A stretch of 64,000 bases of DNA, from contig NZ_JALKII010000008.1 in assembly GCF_023051175.1 (NCBI RefSeq), forward strand, positions 1-64,000, in the 5' to 3' direction. A program made the translations under genes and the position numbers. Source of the DNA: Alcanivorax quisquiliarum (GTDB lineage: Bacteria > Pseudomonadota > Gammaproteobacteria > Pseudomonadales > Alcanivoracaceae). The notes below the pieces were generated by a model that was given only the letters and a program-made list of their open reading frames with translations, was not told the origin of the DNA and made no database searches. Below are positions 51,457-61,307 of the stretch, piece by piece (position 1 is the first letter of the stretch; the number at the start of each line of letters is the position of its first letter).

Positions 51457-52658
51457 CCGAGCAGTGGCGGGAAGGCAACGAAGTACGTCTGCTTACCAAC
51501 GGTGAAGAATTTTTCCCCACCGTTTTTCGCAGCATCCGCAGTGCGCGTAGAGAAGTGCTGATCGAAACCTTTATTCTGTTTGATGACGAGGTCGGCCAGG
51601 CACTGAAAGAAGCGCTGCTGCGTGCCGCGCATCGCGGCGCACGTGTGGAGTTGCTGGCCGACGGTTATGGCAGCGCTGATCTTGGCGCTGCTTATGTACA
51701 GGAGCTGACCGACGCTGGCGTGAAAGTCCGGCTGTTCGATCCGCAGCCGAAACTGCTCGGTGTGCGCACCAATCTTTTCCGCCGCCTGCATCGCAAGATC
51801 GTGGTGGTGGACAACAAGGTGGCGTTTGTCGGCGGCATCAATTTCAGTGCCGAGCACCTGGCCTCTTTCGGCCCGATGGCGAAACAGGATTACGCCGTGC
51901 AAGTGCGTGGCCCGATTGTGGAGGATATCCGTCGCGCCAGCCTGAAACTGCTCGGCCGTCGCGTGCGCCGGCTACGACGACATCCATTCCAGTGCATCGC
52001 CGGTGATGCCCGGCTGCGGCTGGCGATTCGCGACAACCACCGTCACACCACCGATATCGAAGTACACTATCTTGCTGCGATCCGTGCTGCACGGCAGCGC
52101 ATCGTGATCGCCAATGCGTACTTCTTTCCCGGCTACCGGCTGATGCGTGCGTTGCGCGACGCGGTGAAACGCGGCGTGAATGTAACGCTGATTCTACAAG
52201 GGCAACCGGACCGACCCTGGGTGCGGGTCTGCTCTCAGGCGTTGTACGGGTATCTACTGCAAGACGGCATCCGTATTCGTGAATACTGCGAACGCCCGCT
52301 GCACGCCAAAGTGGCGCTGGTGGATGATGAGTGGGCCACGGTCGGTTCCAGCAATCTTGATCCGCTGAGCCTGTCGCTGAATCTGGAAGCCAACATCATC
52401 ATTCGCGATCCGGAGTTCGTCGCCACCTTGTTTCAGGAATTGACCACACTGGCGCAGGAACACTGCCAGGAAGTGCAGCCGCCCCAAGGCAAACGGCAGC
52501 CACGCTGGCGCACACCGCTGACCTTTTTGTGCTACCACTTCATGCGGCATTTTCCCACCATCGCGGCACGGCTGCCGGCCCGGTTTCCCCGCGTGCGGCT
52601 GATCGGTGACGAACCACAACAGGCGACCACCCCCTGCGAGCGGGAGAAATCATCATGA
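51453..52658 (+). CDS. clsB: cardiolipin synthase B
   Basis: A 401-residue phospholipase D-type enzyme with two HKD motifs, HRKIVVVDNKVAFVGGINFS and HAKVALVDDEWATVGSSN. ClsB makes cardiolipin or phosphatidylglycerol from phospholipid donors at the inner membrane. A GTG start at 51453 with GGAGG matches the family's N-terminus; longer upstream frame lies inside the EEP gene. It overlaps the next gene by 4 bp. Confidence 0.92.
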   Translation: MTEQWREGNEVRLLTNGEEFFPTVFRSIRSARREVLIETFILFDDEVGQALKEALLRAAHRGARVELLADGYGSADLGAAYVQELTDAGVKVRLFDPQPKLLGVRTNLFRRLHRKIVVVDNKVAFVGGINFSAEHLASFGPMAKQDYAVQVRGPIVEDIRRASLKLLGRRVRRLRRHPFQCIAGDARLRLAIRDNHRHTTDIEVHYLAAIRAARQRIVIANAYFFPGYRLMRALRDAVKRGVNVTLILQGQPDRPWVRVCSQALYGYLLQDGIRIREYCERPLHAKVALVDDEWATVGSSNLDPLSLSLNLEANIIIRDPEFVATLFQELTTLAQEHCQEVQPPQGKRQPRWRTPLTFLCYHFMRHFPTIAARLPARFPRVRLIGDEPQQATTPCEREKSS

Positions 52659-53635
52659 CCCGTGCCGGCCGGCGACGCTGGCTCTGGCGCACGCTGACAG
52701 CCGTGTTTCTGGCGGTGATCGGTGTACTGCTGTGGCACCAGTTCCGGCAACTGGACTGGCCGGAGATCAGCGCCGCGCTGCGCAGCTATTCTGTCGCGCA
52801 GCTGGCGCCGGCACTGCTATTTGCGCTCGCCGGGCACCTCGTCTACGCCTGCTTTGATTTGCTCGGCCGTGCACACACGCAGCACGGCCTGCCGGTGCGA
52901 GTTGTGCTGCCACGGGTGCTGGTGTGCTACGCGTTCAATCTCAATCTCAGCGCCATGCTCGGCGGCATGGCATTGCGCTACCGGCTTTACACGCGCTGTG
53001 GATTGCGCGTGGATACCATCACCCAGGTGATCGCCTTGAGCATCACGGCCAACTGGCTGGGCTACACGCTGCTGCTGGGCATGTTATTTATCGCTGGCCT
53101 GCCGACACTGCCGGGCGACTGGCCGCTGGCCGGCTCGGTGCAACGCTTGCTCGGGCTGGGCATGTTGTGCGTGCCACTGCTGGCAGCGCTGGCGACGCTG
53201 CGCTGGCAAGGCCGGCGCTGGCATTTCCGGCAGCACCGCTTCACCTTGCCGGGGCCACGGCTGTGCGGCGCGCAATTGTTATTGGGCAGTGCCAACTGGA
53301 TGCTGATGGCCGCCGTGCTTTACGCATTGCTGCCCTCGGATCACAGCTACCCGACTGTGCTGGCGGTACTGCTCACCAGCAGCCTTGCCGGGCTGGTGTC
53401 GCGGGTGCCGGCCGGGCTGGGTGTGCTGGAGGCCACTGCGCTGGTGCTGTTGCGGGGAGAGAACGATCAGGCGGCGCTGATGGCCGCCCTGATCGGTTTT
53501 CGTGTGTGTTATTTTCTATTGCCGTTAGCAGGCGCAGCCGTGCTGTATCCCTGGCTTGAGCTGGCCCACCGCCGCCGGCAGGCCGGCGCTCACTCTTCCC
53601 CTTCCCAGAAGCGCCACCAGGCGCCGCTTTCCTGA
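52655..53635 (+). CDS. ybhN: YbhN-like membrane protein (lysylphosphatidylglycerol synthase TM domain family)
   Basis: A 326-residue polytopic protein with about seven helices and the UPF0104 core (RVLVCYAFNLNLSAMLGGMALRYRLY and SRVPAGLGVLEATALVLL). Related domains flip phospholipids. Its coupling to clsB fits a role in placing ClsB products. Its last 46 bp overlap a convergent gene. Confidence 0.87.
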   Translation: MTRAGRRRWLWRTLTAVFLAVIGVLLWHQFRQLDWPEISAALRSYSVAQLAPALLFALAGHLVYACFDLLGRAHTQHGLPVRVVLPRVLVCYAFNLNLSAMLGGMALRYRLYTRCGLRVDTITQVIALSITANWLGYTLLLGMLFIAGLPTLPGDWPLAGSVQRLLGLGMLCVPLLAALATLRWQGRRWHFRQHRFTLPGPRLCGAQLLLGSANWMLMAAVLYALLPSDHSYPTVLAVLLTSSLAGLVSRVPAGLGVLEATALVLLRGENDQAALMAALIGFRVCYFLLPLAGAAVLYPWLELAHRRRQAGAHSSPSQKRHQAPLS

Positions 53636-54015
53636 TCGTCGTTGCGCTCAGCCTCCCGCTCGGCTTCGTCCAGCGTTTGCGGAGCCTCCTGCCCGCGCTG
53701 CCGTTGCGGCCGCTCGCCCACCGAACCGCCGCGCTCGGTTTCCACGCCGGGCGCGGTCATTTCCGGCTCCCGTGGCGCGTGCATGGGCGCACGATCATGT
53801 TCATGCCGCTGGCGCTGGCTATCCGGTGCGGCATTGTCGACATCATCGGGTTGCTGTGTCGGTGAATCCGGGGTGCGCTGCTGCATCATCGGCGCGCCGC
53901 CGTCTTCCGTCTGCTGAGCACTGCCGGCAGCGTCCTGTTGCGCGCCAGCCTGCGCCGCAGCGCCGGCCAGCAATACACTGGCGAGCAGCGCCAATATGGT
54001 CTGCATACGAACCAT
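53590..54015 (-). CDS. hypothetical secreted protein, low complexity
   Basis: A 141-residue protein with a clear signal peptide (MQTILALLASVLLAGAAAQAGA) and a mature part rich in Gln, Glu, Arg and Pro ending in an aromatic/acidic tail (WWRFWEGEE). I recognise no family. AAGGAGG before the ATG at 54015 supports expression. It overlaps ybhN tail to tail. Confidence 0.65.
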   Translation of the reverse strand: MVRMQTILALLASVLLAGAAAQAGAQQDAAGSAQQTEDGGAPMMQQRTPDSPTQQPDDVDNAAPDSQRQRHEHDRAPMHAPREPEMTAPGVETERGGSVGERPQRQRGQEAPQTLDEAEREAERNDDQESGAWWRFWEGEE

Positions 54016-54041
54016 AACCACCTCCTTGATGACTGAGAATT

Positions 54042-54593
54042 TCAGAGCGGCCAGCGGCTACGGCGTGCCGACATGCAGTCGGTACCGCCCACCGGGGTTT
54101 TCTTCTGCCCACGCAAGGGCAGCGTCAACAAGGCGCCGGGACGCACTCGCGCGCCACCAATGGGCGCGTGCGCCTGATGCCGGGCCGGGTGCTTGGCGTG
54201 GAAAATGTCACCTTTTACCCGCCGTGGCGCCGGCTCGATCTGCGCCAGGATCTGCTGCGCTTCCTCGGTCAGCGGCACCAGTCGGCCTTCCACCAGTTTC
54301 ATTTGCGTTTTCGGAAACAGCCATTTCAACGTCAGCCAGCGTCCGTCTGCTTGCCGGCCGTCAACCCGCTGAATACCTTCGCTGCCGATACTGTAGGTAC
54401 GAAACAGCTCGAAATAGAACTTGTCGCGCACTTCCACATGGTAGTAATCGCCGTTGCCGTTACGGCCGGCCTTGATACGACGGCGCCCCTCGGGGTTCGA
54501 GCGCGACCGCTCGGACGGCGACATGGATTGCCATTTACGCTGAGCCTTACGGATGTTCCTGCGCGCCGCTTCGATCTGCTTTTGCGTGGGCAT
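54042..54593 (-). CDS. conserved hypothetical protein
   Basis: A 183-residue basic cytosolic protein (MPTQKQIEAARRNIRKAQRKW start). The central part (YYHVEVRDKFYFELFRTYSIGSEGIQRV) looks folded; the C-terminal 60 residues are basic and low complexity. No named domain is recognised. AGGAGG at 8 bp supports the ATG. It may share a transcript with the secreted protein downstream. Confidence 0.65.
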   Translation of the reverse strand: MPTQKQIEAARRNIRKAQRKWQSMSPSERSRSNPEGRRRIKAGRNGNGDYYHVEVRDKFYFELFRTYSIGSEGIQRVDGRQADGRWLTLKWLFPKTQMKLVEGRLVPLTEEAQQILAQIEPAPRRVKGDIFHAKHPARHQAHAPIGGARVRPGALLTLPLRGQKKTPVGGTDCMSARRSRWPL

Positions 54594-55492
54594 TACCAGT
54601 TCCTCCTTTAACAGTGTCACGCTTGTTTTTCAGGGTCAGTAGAAAAACTACTCTTTTGGTAGCGACATGCCACCCCCCCGATTTACTGACCTTGGCGTTT
54701 TTTACATTCCCGCGACACGGTCGCTTTGCAACGGTTTTCAATGCAGAGCAGGCGCCCGACATATCTGGTTACAGTTGTCCATACTGGTACGCTCATCCTT
54801 TGTCCGTAGCCTCTGGCTTTTTCGCAAGGTGGCCCCGTCGTGGCCGCCTGAGTTAACCAACGCACACGGCGCCAACAAAGTGCCATCATGCGTCTCGAAC
54901 GTAACTGCGCCGCGTTATTCCCGACCAACCGAACAGTGCGCTATGCAACATTTTACGAAAGTGCTGAAAAGCGCCCTGCTTTTTGTGACGCAGGCAACAG
55001 CAATATATTTCTCGAAACCGCGCATCAGTGGGCGAAGCCACACTTTTTTACAGCGCCATATCCGAACAGAACCCGCACTCCCATTTCTTGCTCTTTTTTG
55101 AGAAATAGCTGCTACCTTTCGTTACCTGTCGGACACCCCTGGTAACACTGCCGCGATGCCCTCCGCTGCCTCGGTTATTGCACTCGCCTACCCGCTGTTA
55201 CCTGCCAAATGACGAAGCAACCCCCAGCGGTCTCCGGCACAGCTGTGGTTGCCTGTGTAGTTGCCTGCGATATCCCTCGCAAATAGCTGGCGCACTCGTT
55301 CGTAGCAGAAACTTCGACACCGCTCGGCTAGTCGGCAGAAGCATAGGCCTTTGAACCAGAACTTCCTGGACTCCTGAACAGAGCCCTTTGAATCGGAGGC
55401 CGCCTGAACACGGATCTTCGAGAAAGACCTTCCGCTTGGCCCGGCAGGCAGGCGGCAGCGGACGCCCACTATTGATGAAAGGAGCACGCACT
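54594..55492. other. 0.9-kb intergenic region before glgA
   Basis: No gene-like frame is seen. It contains a short GTAG-AAAAA-CTAC hairpin near 54648 and is less GC-rich than the flanking genes. It should hold the promoter of the glgA-treZ-malQ-treY operon, but I could not choose one with confidence. Confidence 0.5.
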
Positions 55493-57043
55493 ATGGCCAC
55501 CCCGGCAGCCAGACCGGCTTTATCGCACTGGACATCGGCGCACTCTACGCACTCGGCGCCGCAAACACACGTCGCCCATGAGGCTGCATCCCCTCGGCAA
55601 AAAGTTCTGTTCGTAACGTCGGAAATCGCCGGCCTGGCGAAAACCGGCGGGCTGGGCGATGTGGCGCGAGCGCTGCCCACAGCGCTGTCGCGCCGGCATG
55701 ATGTGCGCGTGCTGATGCCGGCCTATGCCGAAGTGCTGCGCCGGGCCCAGCCTGTCCGGGTGCTCGGCGAACTGCCCGGCCAGGCACATATTCCCCCTTG
55801 CCGGGTTGGCCGCACGACACTGGAAGACGGTTTGCAGGTTTATCTGCTGTTGTGCCCGGAACTGTATCAGCGCAGCGGCAATGCCTATCTGGATGAGCAT
55901 GGCCGCGACTGGTGCGACAACCATATCCGCTTCGGCCGCCTGTGCCTGGCCGCCGCCCAGCTCACCGCCGGCCCGAACTGGCTGGGCTGGCAACCGGATC
56001 TCTTGCACCTCAACGACTGGCCCAGCGCACTGGCACCCTGCTTTTTGTCGCAGCCGGCGCCGGTGCTGCTGACTATTCACAATCTCGGCTATCAGGGCCT
56101 TTTTCATGCCGCCAGCGGCGTCGATCTCGGCCTGGATGTGGAGCAGCCTGCGTATCAGGATCTGCTGCACCACCAGAGCCTGTGCTTTCTGAAAGCCGGT
56201 ATCGTGCACGCGGATCGGCTGTCTACCGTGAGCCAGACCTACGCCGAGGAAATCGTGCGCCCCGGCATCGGTTGCGGGCTGGAGGAGATTCTTGCTGTCC
56301 GACTGCATGAAGGCCGGCTGACGGGCATCACCAACGGCATCGATCCTCACTGGGACGCCGCCACCGATCCGGCCTTGCCGGGCAACTTTCATCCCGGCGA
56401 CTGGCGCGGCAAGGCGCTTAGCCGGCGCTATGCGAGCGAGAAATATGATGTCCGTGCGGACGGCCCGCTGTTCGTCGTGATCTCGCGGCTGGCGGAACAA
56501 AAAGGCATCGATCTGACCGAGCAGGTGGCCGGGCATATTGTTGCCCATGGCGGCAATCTGGTGGTGATGGGCCAAGGCGAGCCGGCGCTGGAGCAGCGCA
56601 TGTGCCAGTTGCAACAGCGCCACCCGGCGCAGATCGCTGTGCATATCGGCTTTGATGAAATCGAAGCCCGGCGGCTGTTTGCCGGCAGTGATTTTCTGTT
56701 GATGCCGTCTCGTTACGAGCCTTGCGGCCTGAGCCAGATGTATGCACAGCGGTTTGCTTCGTTGCCGATCGCCCGGCGCACTGGCGGGCTGGTGGATACC
56801 ATCACCGATGGCGCCACCGGGTTCCTGTTCGATGACGCCGCAGCCGGGGGCTATCAGGCCGCCATTGATCGCGCCTTCAGTGTGTACCAGTGCCCGCGCC
56901 GCCTGCGACAGATGCGCCGCCAGGCCATGCGAGCACCCCGGAGCTGGCATCACGCCGCCGAGCCCTACCACCGCCTGTATCAGCAATTGCTGCACGATTA
57001 CGGCGCGCTGCCCGTGCCGGCGGCCCGGCAGGCACAAGCCTGA
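55493..57043 (+). CDS. glgA: glycogen synthase
   Basis: A 516-residue GT5 enzyme with the ADP-glucose loop KTGGLGDVARALP near residue 47 and the C-terminal signature SRYEPCGLSQMYAQRFASLPIARRTGGLVDT. It extends alpha-1,4-glucan chains in the cytosol. ATG at 55493 with AAAGGAG is chosen. The stop overlaps the treZ start (TGATG). Confidence 0.93.
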   Translation: MATPAARPALSHWTSAHSTHSAPQTHVAHEAASPRQKVLFVTSEIAGLAKTGGLGDVARALPTALSRRHDVRVLMPAYAEVLRRAQPVRVLGELPGQAHIPPCRVGRTTLEDGLQVYLLLCPELYQRSGNAYLDEHGRDWCDNHIRFGRLCLAAAQLTAGPNWLGWQPDLLHLNDWPSALAPCFLSQPAPVLLTIHNLGYQGLFHAASGVDLGLDVEQPAYQDLLHHQSLCFLKAGIVHADRLSTVSQTYAEEIVRPGIGCGLEEILAVRLHEGRLTGITNGIDPHWDAATDPALPGNFHPGDWRGKALSRRYASEKYDVRADGPLFVVISRLAEQKGIDLTEQVAGHIVAHGGNLVVMGQGEPALEQRMCQLQQRHPAQIAVHIGFDEIEARRLFAGSDFLLMPSRYEPCGLSQMYAQRFASLPIARRTGGLVDTITDGATGFLFDDAAAGGYQAAIDRAFSVYQCPRRLRQMRRQAMRAPRSWHHAAEPYHRLYQQLLHDYGALPVPAARQAQA

Positions 57044-59172
57044 TGGCCGTGGCGCAACCACCACGCCACGGGCCCTGGCATCTCGGCGATGGCCGGGTGC
57101 GTTTTGCGCTGTGGGCACCGGATGCGCGCAGCGTACATCTGTCCCTGCCCGAGGCGCAGCTGCCCATGGAGCGCGACGACGAAGGCTTCTATCAGATCAG
57201 CGTTTCCTGCGAGGCTGGCGCCCGCTACCAGTTCCTGATCGATGGCGAGCAGTTAGTGCCCGATCCGGCAGCACGCTGGCAGCCCGATGGGGTGGCCGGC
57301 GCCAGCGCCGTGCCCGAGCGCACCCCGCATTTCTGGCACCATGCGGGCTGGCCGGGCCGGCCCTGGCACGAAGCGGTGATCTATGAACTGCATACCGGGT
57401 TGTGCGGCGGCTTCAATGGCGTGCGGCAGCAGTTGCCGGCATTGAAAGCGCTCGGCATCACCGCCATCGAGCTGATGCCGGTGGGTAGCTTTCCCGGCCA
57501 GCGTAACTGGGGCTACGACCCGGTGCTGCCGTTTGCACCGGCCGCTGCGTATGGCAGCCCGGCGGAGCTGATGGCGCTGATCGATGACGCCCACGGCCTC
57601 GACCTGCTGGTGTATCTGGATGTGGTCTACAACCATTTCGGCCCGGAAGGCAATTACCTGCCGCATTATGCCAGCGCCTTTTTTGATACCAGCCGCCAGA
57701 CTCCCTGGGGTCCGGCGATTGATTTCACGCAGCCTGCCGTGCGCGCCTTCTATCTGGAAAACGCGCTGATGTGGCTGCGCGACTATCGCTTCGACGGGCT
57801 GCGGCTGGATGCCGTGCACGCCATCAATAATGACGAGTTCGTCGTCTGGCTGGCGGCGCAATTGCGTGCCGCCCTGCCGGCCGGGCGCTCGCTGCATCTG
57901 ATGGTGGAGAACGAGCGCAACAGCGCCAGCTTGTTGCGTCAGGGACTGGATGCACAGTGGCACGACGATGCGCACCATGTGCTGCATACCCTGCTGACCG
58001 GCGAACGGGACGGCTACTATGCCGACTTCCAGCAGCAACCCACCACCAAGCTGGCGCGGGCCTTGAGCGAAGGGTTTGTCTACCAGGGCGAGCCCACCCG
58101 ACGCGGCGAACCTCGCGGCGAGCCTTGCGCCGATTTGCCACCGCAGGCATTCATCATTGCCCTGCAAAATCACGACCAGATCGGCAACCGCGCCTTCGGC
58201 GAGCGTCTACTGTCGCTGGCCGATCCGGTGGCGGTGCGTTGTGCCACCGCCGCATTCCTGTTGAGCCCGATGATCCCGCTGCTGTTCATGGGCGAGGAGC
58301 ACGGCAGCATCACGCCTTTTCTTTATTTTGTCGATTACCAGGGCGAGCTGGCCGAGGCCGTGCGCAATGGCCGGCGGCAGGAATTCAGCACCTTCGCCGG
58401 TTTTGCTGCGAACATCCCTGACCCGATTGCCCCGGCCACCTTTCAGGCATCCAGGCCCGCCCCGGCCGATGACGGCTTCCCGTGGCCCGCGTTCTACCGC
58501 GAATTGCTGACACTGCGCCAGGCTATAATCATGCCCGCCTTGCCCGGCAGCCATGCCGAGCCTGCCCAGCTGCTCGGCGACGGTGCCGTGCTGTGGCGCT
58601 GGCAGCTGGGCGATGGCAGCCAGCTGTTGATCGCGCTGAACCTCGGCCTGCAGCCGGTGGCGCTGCCCATCGACAACGCCACGGCGGTGCCTCTGTTCAC
58701 CCACGGCATCACCGAGCGCAATCCGCCTGCTCCCTCTCCGCTCGCTCTGACCCCGCCCGGCGACGCGTTACCCGCGCCGGCCGTGGCAATCTACCTGCAA
58801 GCAGCCGCAGGGCACTCTCGCCAGGATCAGTCGGACAAGGGTCGATCAGACGCAGGTGTGTCAGACCAGGGTCTGCAAAAAACAGGCCTGCAAAAAAGAG
58901 GCCTGCAAAAAAAATATCCGTCGAAAAAAAATCAGCTTGAAAAAAATCTCACCGAGAAGGGTCAATCTGGAAAGAGTGGGCATGGAAAGCATCGGTCTGA
59001 AAAGTATCGGCCCGAAAAGGGGCTGACTGACGATCACCTGTCTAGCGAGGGCCATACTGGAGAACACCCTGCCGAGACAACGCTGGCCGATGCCATGCGC
59101 GTGTGGCGTGGGCGCTCGATGCGCGGCCCCACACCCGAAGCAAGCGTTGGAGGACAGGCATGGCTGAGGTAG
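57043..59172 (+). CDS. treZ: malto-oligosyltrehalose trehalohydrolase with a repetitive C-terminal tail
   Basis: A GH13 enzyme: N-terminal CBM48-like beta domain, then the barrel with nucleophile Asp in FDGLRLDAVHAI, acid Glu in MVENER and QNHDQIGNR. It releases trehalose from maltooligosyl-trehalose made by TreY. The enzyme proper ends near residue 590, the usual size. Residues 595-674 are a degenerate array of sixteen pentapeptides (GLQKT, GLQKR, NLTEK, HRSEK and so on), followed by about 35 more residues. The 709-residue total is therefore unusual. The last 13 bp overlap malQ. Confidence 0.92.
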   Translation: MAVAQPPRHGPWHLGDGRVRFALWAPDARSVHLSLPEAQLPMERDDEGFYQISVSCEAGARYQFLIDGEQLVPDPAARWQPDGVAGASAVPERTPHFWHHAGWPGRPWHEAVIYELHTGLCGGFNGVRQQLPALKALGITAIELMPVGSFPGQRNWGYDPVLPFAPAAAYGSPAELMALIDDAHGLDLLVYLDVVYNHFGPEGNYLPHYASAFFDTSRQTPWGPAIDFTQPAVRAFYLENALMWLRDYRFDGLRLDAVHAINNDEFVVWLAAQLRAALPAGRSLHLMVENERNSASLLRQGLDAQWHDDAHHVLHTLLTGERDGYYADFQQQPTTKLARALSEGFVYQGEPTRRGEPRGEPCADLPPQAFIIALQNHDQIGNRAFGERLLSLADPVAVRCATAAFLLSPMIPLLFMGEEHGSITPFLYFVDYQGELAEAVRNGRRQEFSTFAGFAANIPDPIAPATFQASRPAPADDGFPWPAFYRELLTLRQAIIMPALPGSHAEPAQLLGDGAVLWRWQLGDGSQLLIALNLGLQPVALPIDNATAVPLFTHGITERNPPAPSPLALTPPGDALPAPAVAIYLQAAAGHSRQDQSDKGRSDAGVSDQGLQKTGLQKRGLQKKYPSKKNQLEKNLTEKGQSGKSGHGKHRSEKYRPEKGLTDDHLSSEGHTGEHPAETTLADAMRVWRGRSMRGPTPEASVGGQAWLR
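58825..59064 (+). repeat. 15-bp in-frame repeat array, 16 units
   Basis: Sixteen consecutive 15-bp units encode DQSDK, GRSDA, GVSDQ, GLQKT, GLQKR, GLQKK, YPSKK, NQLEK, NLTEK, GQSGK, SGHGK, HRSEK, YRPEK, GLTDD, HLSSE and GHTGE. The consensus is roughly G-L-S-E-K. Homogeneity is highest in the centre, where AAAAAA runs occur. Confidence 0.9.
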
Positions 59173-61307
59173 ACGAGTCACTGATACGCCTGGCCGACGC
59201 CGCAGGCTTGTTGCCTCAATGGACAGACGCCCACGGCGCCGCGCACCAGGTCAGCCCGGCCACGCTGCGGGCCGTGCTGGCCGCCCTCGGCTTTCCTGCC
59301 AACAACCGCGCGCAGATCCGTGACAGCCTGAGCCGGGCAAGCCAGCCCGGCTCTCGCTCCAACTATCAACCCGGCCCCCAATCCATCCATGAAACCCGCC
59401 TGATCGTCACCGACACCGCGCAGCCGGCACAGCTGCACCCGCCGCTGCCGCCCGGCGCGGCGTTCCAGCTCACCGATGAGCAGGGCCGAGTGCGCGATGG
59501 GCAACTGGATCAGCACGGCTGCCTGCCGCTGCTCACGGTGCCCGGTTTCTACCAAGTGGAGGCCGGGGAGCAACGTTTGCAGGTGGCGGTGGCGCCAGTC
59601 GGCCCGCCGCAAGCCGCTCGTGGCTGCCGTTGGGGTCTGATCGCCCAGTGCTATTCCCTGCGCCGGGCCGACGATGGCGGGCTGGGCGATATCGGTGCGC
59701 TGGCCGATCTGGCCGTCAGCGCCGCGCACCATGGCGCCGACGCACTGTTGAGTAGCCCGTTACATGCCTGCGACCCGGATACCCGCGAGTGCAGCCCCTA
59801 TTCGCCGTCCGATCGGCGCCTGTTCAACCTGTTTCATGCCGCGCCGGATCGTGTCCTCGGCCACGAAGCCATGCGCAGCGCCTTGCAAGCCGCCGGCTGC
59901 GCCGACACATGGGAGCGCTTGCAGGCGCAGCAACTGATCGACTGGCCCACCGCCCGGCAGGTACGGCTGGCGCTGCTGCGGCAACTCTATGCCGGCTTCT
60001 TGCATTCGCAGCACCCGCGCCGCCAGGCCTTTATCGATTACTGTCGCAACGCCAGCCCGGCCCTACGCCAGTTCAGCTGCTTTCAGGCATTGCGAGAATC
60101 CCTGACGCCCCGCACCGGCAACCCCGACTGGCGCCATTGGCCGGCCAATTTACGGCACCCCGGCAGCGATGCCGTGCAGCGCTTCCAAAAGCGCTACGCC
60201 GCGCAAGGCGATTTTCACATGTTCTGTCAGTGGCTGGCCGAAGAAAGCCTGGCACAGTTGCACCGGCGCAGCAGCGAAGCCGGCATGGGCATCGGGCTGA
60301 TGACCGATCTTGCCGTCGGTTCCGATCCCGGCGGCTGCCAGGCCTGGGCCGAGCAGGATCATTTTCTCAACGGCCTGACAATTGGCGCACCACCTGATCT
60401 GCTCAATACCGACGGCCAGAACTGGGGCCTCACCACCTTCTCTCCCGCCGGCTTGCAAGCGGATGGCTATCGGGGTTTTCTCGATATGCTGCACGCCTGC
60501 CTGCGCCATGCCGGCGGCCTGCGGATCGATCATGTGATGGGCCTGGCACGGCTCTGGGTGATTCCTGCCGGTGCCAGCCCACGTGACGGCGTTTACCTGC
60601 GTTACCCCGCCGCCGATCTGATCCGCCTGCTGGCGCTGGCCGCGCACCGCAATCAGGCATTGATAGTGGGCGAAGACCTCGGCACCGTGCCCGATGGCCT
60701 GCGCGAGCAGATGGCCCGGCACGGCATTCTCGGCACCCGAGTGCTGATGTTCGAGCAGGAGCGCGGCCGCCTGCCCCCGGACAGCTGCTGGGATGAGCCC
60801 GTGCTGGCCACCACCACCACGCATGATCTGCCCACCACGCTGGGCTGGTTTCGCAGCCGCGATATCGAATGGCGCTACCAGGCCGGGCAAAGCTCCATCT
60901 ATCAGGCACAGCAAGCCAGCGCCCAGCGCCAGCACGAAGCCACCCGGCTACAGCGCGCCCTGAATGCCGGGCAGCCCACCCTGCCCGATCAGCAGGCCGG
61001 GCTGGACGGCGCCCTGCGCTATCTGGGCCGCAGCCAGGCGCCGCTGGTGCTGATCCCGCTGGAAGATGTGATGGGCGAGCTGGAGCAGCCGAACCTGCCC
61101 GGTGGTGGCGCCCTGCACCCGAACTGGCGCCGCCGCTGGCACCACAATGCCGAGGCGCTGCTGGCCGAGCCCGCCGCCAGCCAGCGCCTGGCCACATTGC
61201 GCGACGCCCGCGCCGACGCCGCAACGCGCCGGCCTCAGAACCCGTTTCGAAACTCGACGCAAGACCCGGCTCAAAACCCGCCACCCAAAAAGACCCCGCC
61301 GCCATGA
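59160..61307 (+). CDS. malQ: 4-alpha-glucanotransferase
   Basis: A 715-residue GH77 amylomaltase. Nucleophile region GGLRIDHVMGLARLW, acid IVGEDLGTVP and TTTTHDLPTT are present. It transfers glucan chains between maltodextrins, supplying longer substrates to TreY. The N-terminal ~150-residue extra domain is normal for this subfamily. The C-terminus is a short repetitive Asn/Pro/Gln tail (PQNPFRNSTQDPAQNPPP). GGAGGA precedes the ATG. ATGA overlap with treY. Confidence 0.93.
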   Translation: MAEVDESLIRLADAAGLLPQWTDAHGAAHQVSPATLRAVLAALGFPANNRAQIRDSLSRASQPGSRSNYQPGPQSIHETRLIVTDTAQPAQLHPPLPPGAAFQLTDEQGRVRDGQLDQHGCLPLLTVPGFYQVEAGEQRLQVAVAPVGPPQAARGCRWGLIAQCYSLRRADDGGLGDIGALADLAVSAAHHGADALLSSPLHACDPDTRECSPYSPSDRRLFNLFHAAPDRVLGHEAMRSALQAAGCADTWERLQAQQLIDWPTARQVRLALLRQLYAGFLHSQHPRRQAFIDYCRNASPALRQFSCFQALRESLTPRTGNPDWRHWPANLRHPGSDAVQRFQKRYAAQGDFHMFCQWLAEESLAQLHRRSSEAGMGIGLMTDLAVGSDPGGCQAWAEQDHFLNGLTIGAPPDLLNTDGQNWGLTTFSPAGLQADGYRGFLDMLHACLRHAGGLRIDHVMGLARLWVIPAGASPRDGVYLRYPAADLIRLLALAAHRNQALIVGEDLGTVPDGLREQMARHGILGTRVLMFEQERGRLPPDSCWDEPVLATTTTHDLPTTLGWFRSRDIEWRYQAGQSSIYQAQQASAQRQHEATRLQRALNAGQPTLPDQQAGLDGALRYLGRSQAPLVLIPLEDVMGELEQPNLPGGGALHPNWRRRWHHNAEALLAEPAASQRLATLRDARADAATRRPQNPFRNSTQDPAQNPPPKKTPPP

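Noticed and set aside
54771-54790. possible third LexA-type site (TTGTCCATACTGGTAC)
   Set aside because: Only the left half matches the imuA/dnaE2 boxes, the CAG half is missing and no gene starts close by.
55520-57118. 532-residue frame antisense to glgA
   Set aside because: Long antisense frames are common in GC-rich genes. The plus strand encodes an unmistakable glycogen synthase; the same reasoning removes long frames antisense to dnaE2, mnmC, the BVMO, ccmC and the patatin gene.
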